DNA of 8,978 bases from Nostoc sp. CHAB 5715 (GTDB lineage Bacteria; Cyanobacteriota; Cyanobacteriia; Cyanobacteriales; Nostocaceae). The translations under genes were made by a program, and so were the position numbers. Each line of letters starts with the position of its first letter. Position 1 is the stretch's first letter. Below are positions 5,474-8,978 of this stretch, one piece after another. Below the pieces are notes generated by a model. The model made no database searches, was not told the DNA's origin, and was given only the letters and a program-made list of their open reading frames with translations. The stretch lies in the NCBI RefSeq assembly GCF_020829685.1, contig NZ_JAIVFR010000204.1, positions 1 through 8,978 on the forward strand, given 5' to 3'.

Positions 5474-6637
5474 ATGAGTATTAAGTTGCCCCAAAAATTG
5501 ATGTTGCTGGGTTCAGGAGAACTAGGCAAAGAATTTGCGATCGCTGCTCAACGTCTTGGTAATTATGTGATTGCCGTTGACCGCTACGCTAATGCTCCAG
5601 CTATGCAAGTTGCTGATGCTTATGAAGTTATTTCTATGCTCAGTGCTGATGATTTAGAAGCTGTAGTGACAAAATATCAGCCAAATATTATTATACCAGA
5701 AATTGAAGCAATCAGAACAGAAAAACTTCTGGAATTTGAACAGCGAGGGATTACAGTTATACCAACTGCGGCTGCCACTAACTATACAATGAACCGCGAT
5801 AGAATTCGGGAACTGGCACATCAACAATTAGGCATTAGAACGGCTAAATATGGTTATGCAACAACTCTAGAAGAATTGATTGCAGTTTCTAATGAAATTG
5901 GGTTTGGTAATGTTGTGAAACCTGTGATGTCATCCTCCGGTAAAGGTCAGTCTGTAGTGCAGGATAAGAGTGAAGTTGAGAGGGCTTGGAATTATGCGAT
6001 CGCTAATTCTAGAGGAGACAGTCAAAAGGTCATCGTAGAAGAATTTATTAACTTTGAAATTGAGATAACTTTACTGACAATTAAACAGTGGAATGCACCC
6101 ACTATTTTCTGTTCTCCTATTGGTCATCGCCAAGAACGAGGAGATTATCAAGAATCGTGGCAACCCGCAGAAATTTCTGAAGAAAAGATATTAAAAGCTC
6201 AAGAAATAGCTATAAAAGTCACTGATGCGTTAGGAGGAGCCGGAATTTTTGGTGTTGAGTTTTTCATTACCAAAGACGAAGTGATTTTTTCTGAACTTTC
6301 TCCCAGACCTCACGATACAGGAATGGTGACATTAATCTCACAAAATCTCAATGAATTTGAACTACATTTAAGAGCTATTTTAGACTTACCAATTCCTCAT
6401 ATAGAACAGCTAGGAGCATCAGCTAGTGCAGTAATTTTAGCTTCAAACAAATCTGATTCCCTTGCTTTTAGTGGTGTGGCTGATGCTTTGTCAGAAAAAG
6501 ATGTAGATATTAGATTATTTGGTAAACCTAATGCTCATCCATATCGGCGAATGGGCGTAGCTTTGGCGAAGGGTGTGAATGTCCAAGAGGCGAGGGAAAA
6601 AGCTACGAAAGCTGCAAGTAAAATTAAAATCATCTAG
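5474..6637 (+). CDS. purT: Formate-dependent phosphoribosylglycinamide formyltransferase (GAR transformylase 2)
   Basis: PurT uses ATP and formate, via formyl phosphate, to convert GAR to FGAR in purine synthesis, a folate-independent alternative to PurN. It has 387 residues, close to the E. coli enzyme. It is an ATP-grasp protein with the N-terminal GSGELGKE loop (13-20), the GAR-binding PEIEAIRT (75-82) and the ATP-grasp loop SSSGKGQS (153-160) with Lys149 just before it. The Mg/ATP glutamates are expected at Glu262 (GVEFF) and Glu274 (SELSPRPHD). The C-terminal HPYRRMG (355-361) carries the arginines that bind the GAR phosphate. All key positions appear intact. ATG 5474 is preceded by GGATAAATTA, a weak ribosome binding site. 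Two HIP1 octamers lie inside the gene, so it looks native rather than recently acquired. Confidence 0.97.
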   Translation: MSIKLPQKLMLLGSGELGKEFAIAAQRLGNYVIAVDRYANAPAMQVADAYEVISMLSADDLEAVVTKYQPNIIIPEIEAIRTEKLLEFEQRGITVIPTAAATNYTMNRDRIRELAHQQLGIRTAKYGYATTLEELIAVSNEIGFGNVVKPVMSSSGKGQSVVQDKSEVERAWNYAIANSRGDSQKVIVEEFINFEIEITLLTIKQWNAPTIFCSPIGHRQERGDYQESWQPAEISEEKILKAQEIAIKVTDALGGAGIFGVEFFITKDEVIFSELSPRPHDTGMVTLISQNLNEFELHLRAILDLPIPHIEQLGASASAVILASNKSDSLAFSGVADALSEKDVDIRLFGKPNAHPYRRMGVALAKGVNVQEAREKATKAASKIKII

Positions 6638-6906
6638 CTTTGTTAACTAAGTTGACTTACATCTTGTACCAGAACACCGAACAACTAGAAGTCGCGGCTA
6701 TATAAGCGAAGTCTGCCTGCGCGGACTGACGAAAAATTAGGCGTTACATAATAAAGGGATGATTTTGCTAGTTTTGTAGGATGGACATTTTGCCCGTTCC
6801 TTGTATTTCCAGGCGGGTAGGATGCACAACGCAGTGGCTCTCCTACAAGAATCATTCCTTGTATTCAGCAACACCTAATTTATTTTGTGTAATTGACCTG
6901 TCCATG
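6638..6906. other. Repeat-containing intergenic region between purT and the TetR gene
   Basis: No supportable gene lies here. It contains a small hairpin repeat (6710-6727) preceded by GTCGCGGCTATATAAGCGA. Further on, GTAGGATGGACATTTTGCCC and GGGTAGGATGCACAACGCA look like the interspersed repeats of Nostoc genomes. A plus-strand frame at 6781-6975 runs through these repeats and into the antisense of the TetR gene, so I regard it as spurious. The two flanking genes converge here. Confidence 0.6.
6710..6727. repeat. Small hairpin repeat
   Basis: AGTCTGC (6710-6716) pairs with GCGGACT (6721-6727) with one G-T wobble, around the loop CTGC. It lies about 70 nt after the purT stop. There is no U-tract, so I take it as an interspersed repeat rather than a terminator. 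Confidence 0.4.
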
Positions 6907-6912
6907 TCAATT
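6891..6912 (-). terminator. Inverted repeat overlapping the TetR stop codon
   Basis: AATTGAC (6891-6897) and GTCAATT (6906-6912) form a perfect 7-bp inverted repeat around an 8-nt loop, with the TGA stop (6907-6909) in one arm. It is AT-rich and has no U-run, so it would be a weak terminator or simply protect the 3' end of the message. Confidence 0.3.
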
Positions 6913-7500
6913 TCCTATGTTGGCATCAATCAGAACCGAGAGCGCACTTTGAGCAAATGTTGCTCCGTTGGGTGACTGTTCGATTGTTGCCATTAAGCTG
7001 GCTCCTCCAATCAGCAGAAGGTACTGTTGCGAAAAGAATTCTGGATTTTTAACGCCAGCCTCAGCCGCCAAGCGCACAATAATTTGTCGAATCGACTCAC
7101 GTAAGTCTACCGAAACCTGATGCGCTTTATGAGAGGCATCGGCAATTTCCAAAACAGCATTGATGAACGGACAACCCCGAAAATTGGGACTTGAGTACCA
7201 CTCACGCAACACATCAAACGTTCCTAATAAACGTTCTTTGGGTGTAATACCTCGCTCTGAAACTGCATCCTCAAACCAGCACAACCACTGGATAGCCCGA
7301 TATTTCATCACTTCCTCGATTAATAAGTCTTTGGAAGGAAACCAACGGTAAAGCGTCCGTTTAGCAACACCTGACGCTCCAATGACTTCATTAATACCGA
7401 CATGCTGAATTCCCTTCTGGTAAAAGAGTTCAGAAGCCGTTTCCAGGATTTGTTGCCGAGCGTGACTTGATTCGGTAGTCATAGTTAAATGAGTAGACAA
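6907..7500 (-). CDS. TetR/AcrR-family transcriptional repressor
   Basis: This DNA-binding regulator has 197 residues from TTG 7500, or 191 from ATG 7482. Numbering here is from TTG. The N-terminal TetR domain covers about 14-61, with the helix-turn-helix at about 37-56 (INEVIGASGVAKRTLYRWFP). The C-terminal ligand-binding part holds NFRGCPFINA (106-115), a conserved element of a TetR subgroup, with Cys110; Cys74 is in WLCWF. I chose TTG 7500 because AAAGGAG sits exactly 6 nt upstream, while ATG 7482 has no ribosome binding site. The ATG start remains possible. The gene is divergent from an AhpD-like gene. Two 18-bp inverted repeats lie in the shared region, one covering its own translation start, so it very likely represses both genes. 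The ligand is unknown; a thiol-reactive signal via Cys110 is speculation. Confidence 0.9.
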   Translation of the reverse strand: MSTHLTMTTESSHARQQILETASELFYQKGIQHVGINEVIGASGVAKRTLYRWFPSKDLLIEEVMKYRAIQWLCWFEDAVSERGITPKERLLGTFDVLREWYSSPNFRGCPFINAVLEIADASHKAHQVSVDLRESIRQIIVRLAAEAGVKNPEFFSQQYLLLIGGASLMATIEQSPNGATFAQSALSVLIDANIGN

Positions 7501-7510
7501 TGTTGTCTCC
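7493..7510. promoter_or_regulatory. Probable TetR operator O1, 18-bp inverted repeat
   Basis: GTAGACAA-TG-TTGTCTCC has 8-nt arms matching at 7 of 8 positions, the same arms as the perfect site at 7538-7555. It covers the putative -35 element of the AhpD-like gene's promoter as well as the ribosome binding site and TTG start of the regulator. Bound repressor could therefore block the plus promoter and also transcription into the regulator. Confidence 0.72.
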
Positions 7511-7523
7511 TTTGAAATACAAT
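7494..7523 (+). promoter_or_regulatory. Candidate sigma-70 promoter for the AhpD-like gene
   Basis: TAGACA (7494-7499) and TACAAT (7518-7523) are separated by 18 nt. Each is one base from the consensus TTGACA/TATAAT. Transcription would start near 7530, just upstream of the second operator, about 50 nt before the ATG. This is a sequence match only. Confidence 0.45.
7507..7513 (-). promoter_or_regulatory. Strong ribosome binding site for the TetR gene
   Basis: On the minus strand AAAGGAG is followed by 6 nt (ACAACA) and then TTG at 7500-7498, in frame with the regulator. It lies 24 nt from ATG 7482, too far to serve that codon. It overlaps operator O1. Confidence 0.5.
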
Positions 7524-7537
7524 AGCACCAACCTTTA

Positions 7538-7555
7538 GTAGACAACCTTGTCTAC
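7538..7555. promoter_or_regulatory. Probable TetR operator O2, perfect 18-bp inverted repeat
   Basis: GTAGACAA-CC-TTGTCTAC has perfect 8-nt arms. Its centre is 45 bp from that of O1, about four helical turns, so two dimers could sit on the same face of the DNA. It lies just after the predicted start of the plus transcript, where bound protein would act as a roadblock, and in the upstream part of the regulator's promoter region. Confidence 0.78.
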
Positions 7556-7583
7556 CTTTTTTGTACATTTGAGGCAACAACCA

Positions 7584-8156
7584 ATGGAATTTACCATTTA
7601 CACAATTGATACTGCGCCTGAAGACTCTAAAGCAGCATTAGTTCACGCACAACAAACCTTTGGGTTTATTCCAAATTTAGAGGGAGTTTTCGCCCAAGCA
7701 CCTGCATTGCTCAAAGGTTCGATGGCACTATGGGATTTGTTTACTACGACAAGTTTCAGCCCAATTGAACAGCAAATCATTTATTTGACTGTGAATTATG
7801 AACATGAGTGTCACTACTGCATGGCAGCCCACTCCGGCTTGGCAAAGATGATGGGTATGAAGAGTGAAGATATTCAAGCGCTACGTGATAATACACCACT
7901 CAAAGAGCCAAAATTGCAAGCACTGCGCTGTTTTACGCAACGAATAATTCAAGCACGGGGTTGGGTTGAAGATGCTGAAATTCAGGAATTTTTAGCAGTT
8001 GGTTATGATAAGCAACAAGTACTAGAGGTCATTCTGGGCATAGCAATTAAAGTGATGCACAACTACACAAACCACATTGCTAAAACGCCTCTTGATAAAC
8101 CATTTCAGCCATACATTTGGTCAAAGCCTGGAATCGAGAGCGTCAATAGCATTTGA
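7584..8156 (+). CDS. AhpD-like / carboxymuconolactone decarboxylase-family protein, probable thiol peroxidase-type enzyme
   Basis: This is a 190-residue cytoplasmic protein of the CMD/AhpD superfamily, all-helical and usually oligomeric. Many members use a CxxC redox pair to reduce peroxides or serve as thiol reductants. The core motif is ECHYCMAAHSG, with Cys76, Cys79 and His83. The proton-relay Glu normally found 12 residues before the first cysteine appears to be Gln64 (SPIEQQIIYLTVN). This substitution is, as I recall, common in this cyanobacterial subgroup, so activity is likely but of uncertain type. ATG 7584 is chosen because GAGG at 7571-7574 precedes it at 9 nt; the TTG at 7548 lies inside operator O2. 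Divergent from, and probably repressed by, the TetR regulator. Its stop is 20 nt from that of convergent crtH. Substrate unknown. Confidence 0.88.
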   Translation: MEFTIYTIDTAPEDSKAALVHAQQTFGFIPNLEGVFAQAPALLKGSMALWDLFTTTSFSPIEQQIIYLTVNYEHECHYCMAAHSGLAKMMGMKSEDIQALRDNTPLKEPKLQALRCFTQRIIQARGWVEDAEIQEFLAVGYDKQQVLEVILGIAIKVMHNYTNHIAKTPLDKPFQPYIWSKPGIESVNSI

Positions 8157-8176
8157 CGGAATTGTAAAGGCGTACT

Positions 8177-8978
8177 TCACAATCCTAAATCTACGGCAAT
8201 GCGATGGGCACAAGCAAACCCAGAAAAAGCTACTGCATTCAATCCTTGACCCGGAAAGGTACTATCCCCTACGCAATAAAGTCCTGGAATAGCTGTGCGA
8301 TTAAAGGGCATATTCAATAACCCCCACAGCTTGCGCCGGGGAATTGGCCCATAAGTGCCATCCTGACGACCCAAAAAGCGGCGATGGGTGCGGGGTGTCC
8401 CCACTTCCAGATAATCCAATCCAGCATCTAAGCCTGGAAAAATCTTCTCTAGGCGGTCAATAATTCGCCAAGCCGCCTCTTCTTTCTTCGCTTCGTACTC
8501 ACTCGGAGAAAGTTTTTGCCAATCATCAATCCAGTGAGGCGTAAATGCGTGAATGATGTGATATCCACTTGGTGCTAAATCTGGGTCAAGCAATGTGGGA
8601 ATCGAAACAAAAACTGTGCCTTCCACTGCTGTCATCTTTTCCCAATCTTCCAGCAAAATATGGTGGCACTCTGTCCCCGTAGGTAAAACTGACTCCTTTA
8701 CCCCAATGTGCAAACTCAAGAAGCTTGGAGATTTTTGATAATTTTGTTGCCACTTTTTCTCATTATCTGGCATTTCTTCTGCTGGTAATAATTGTTCAAA
8801 TGTATCCCAGCGTGTAGCATTAGAAACTATGTGTTTACCCCGATATACTTTACCATTAGCCAGTTGCACACCTACCGCTTTTCCCTGTTCTGTGAGAATT
8901 TTCGTGACTCTAGCTTGGTACTGAATCTTACCTCCAGCCTTCTCTAGACCTTCCACCAGTTTCTGGGCAATTTGTCCC
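8177..8978 (-). CDS. crtH: Carotenoid (prolycopene) isomerase, C-terminal part
   Basis: CrtH/CRTISO is an FAD-dependent enzyme that converts poly-cis lycopene to all-trans lycopene, needed for carotenoid synthesis in cyanobacteria and plants, especially in the dark. The visible 266 residues are the C-terminal half; the gene runs off the end of the window and lacks its start and N-terminal FAD-binding motif here. Recognisable parts are VEGLEKAGGKIQ with RVTKILTE, typical of phytoene-desaturase-like enzymes, and then THRRFLGRQDGTYGPIPRR. The final PGLYCVGDSTFPGQG and AVAFSGFACAHRIA form the conserved C-terminal FAD/carotenoid signature. CrtO/CrtI-type desaturases are related, but the GDSTFPGQGLNAVAFSG wording fits CrtH best. 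The end at TGA 8177-8179 is natural. It is convergent with the AhpD-like gene, with no terminator visible in the 20-nt gap. Confidence 0.88.
   Translation of the reverse strand, partial: GQIAQKLVEGLEKAGGKIQYQARVTKILTEQGKAVGVQLANGKVYRGKHIVSNATRWDTFEQLLPAEEMPDNEKKWQQNYQKSPSFLSLHIGVKESVLPTGTECHHILLEDWEKMTAVEGTVFVSIPTLLDPDLAPSGYHIIHAFTPHWIDDWQKLSPSEYEAKKEEAAWRIIDRLEKIFPGLDAGLDYLEVGTPRTHRRFLGRQDGTYGPIPRRKLWGLLNMPFNRTAIPGLYCVGDSTFPGQGLNAVAFSGFACAHRIAVDLGL

Noticed and set aside
6781..6975. Plus-strand open frame of 64 residues
   Set aside because: It runs through interspersed repeat sequence and then antisense to the TetR gene; there are no recognisable motifs.
7548..7583. Extended TTG start for the AhpD-like gene
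   Set aside because: The TTG lies inside operator O2 and the extra 12 residues look non-homologous; ATG 7584 has GAGG at a suitable distance.
8077..8292. Plus-strand open frame across the ends of the AhpD-like gene and crtH
   Set aside because: It overlaps the 3' ends of two well-supported convergent genes in another frame.

Overview
The window looks like chromosomal DNA of a filamentous, heterocyst-forming type cyanobacterium (Nostoc/Anabaena and relatives). The evidence is seven HIP1 octamers GCGATCGC (262, 1167, 2298, 2679, 4301, 5537, 5996), heptanucleotide tandem repeats of the kind known from Nostoc, several small palindromic repeats, and gene content typical of cyanobacteria (CrtH carotenoid isomerase, pentapeptide-repeat protein). 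The assignment is by pattern and recall, not by database search.

Layout. Positions 1-853 hold no convincing gene. They contain a 178-bp MITE-like element with 13-bp terminal inverted repeats and a 5-bp target duplication, two copies of a 33-nt hairpin repeat whose stems differ by compensatory changes, a possible IS200/IS605 end remnant, and a TGGGCAT heptamer run. On the minus strand then follow a type IV prepilin peptidase (pilD, 854-1702), two heptamer arrays in opposite orientation (1706-1864), a small uncharacterised protein (1860-2120) and leuB (2211-3299).

From 3360 the plus strand carries a PIN-domain (VapC-like) gene broken by a 1-nt frameshift. It overlaps an intact gene for a protein made of two about 63-residue copies of one module (3804-4283). 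This is probably a toxin-first toxin/partner pair in which the toxin has decayed and the partner is internally duplicated. Positions 4284-4925 are non-coding and hold stem-loops, an ABC-transporter ATPase fragment cut off before its Walker A motif, and a good terminator-like hairpin. Next come a pentapeptide-repeat protein (4926-5408) and purT (5474-6637), both plus strand.

Positions 6638-6906 are a repeat-containing intergenic region. A TetR-family regulator (minus) and an AhpD-like/carboxymuconolactone decarboxylase-family protein (plus) are divergently transcribed. The short region between them carries two 18-bp inverted repeats, GTAGACAA-N2-TTGTCTAC, which are very likely the regulator's operators. 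The window ends inside crtH (minus strand, 5' part missing), convergent with the AhpD-like gene.

How the genes relate. Most are unlinked housekeeping functions: pilus assembly and competence (PilD), leucine synthesis (LeuB), formate-dependent purine synthesis (PurT) and carotenoid isomerisation (CrtH). The two real small systems are the decayed PIN/duplicated-partner locus and the self-contained TetR/AhpD-like switch. The twin operators and the duplicated partner are the observations most worth following up.
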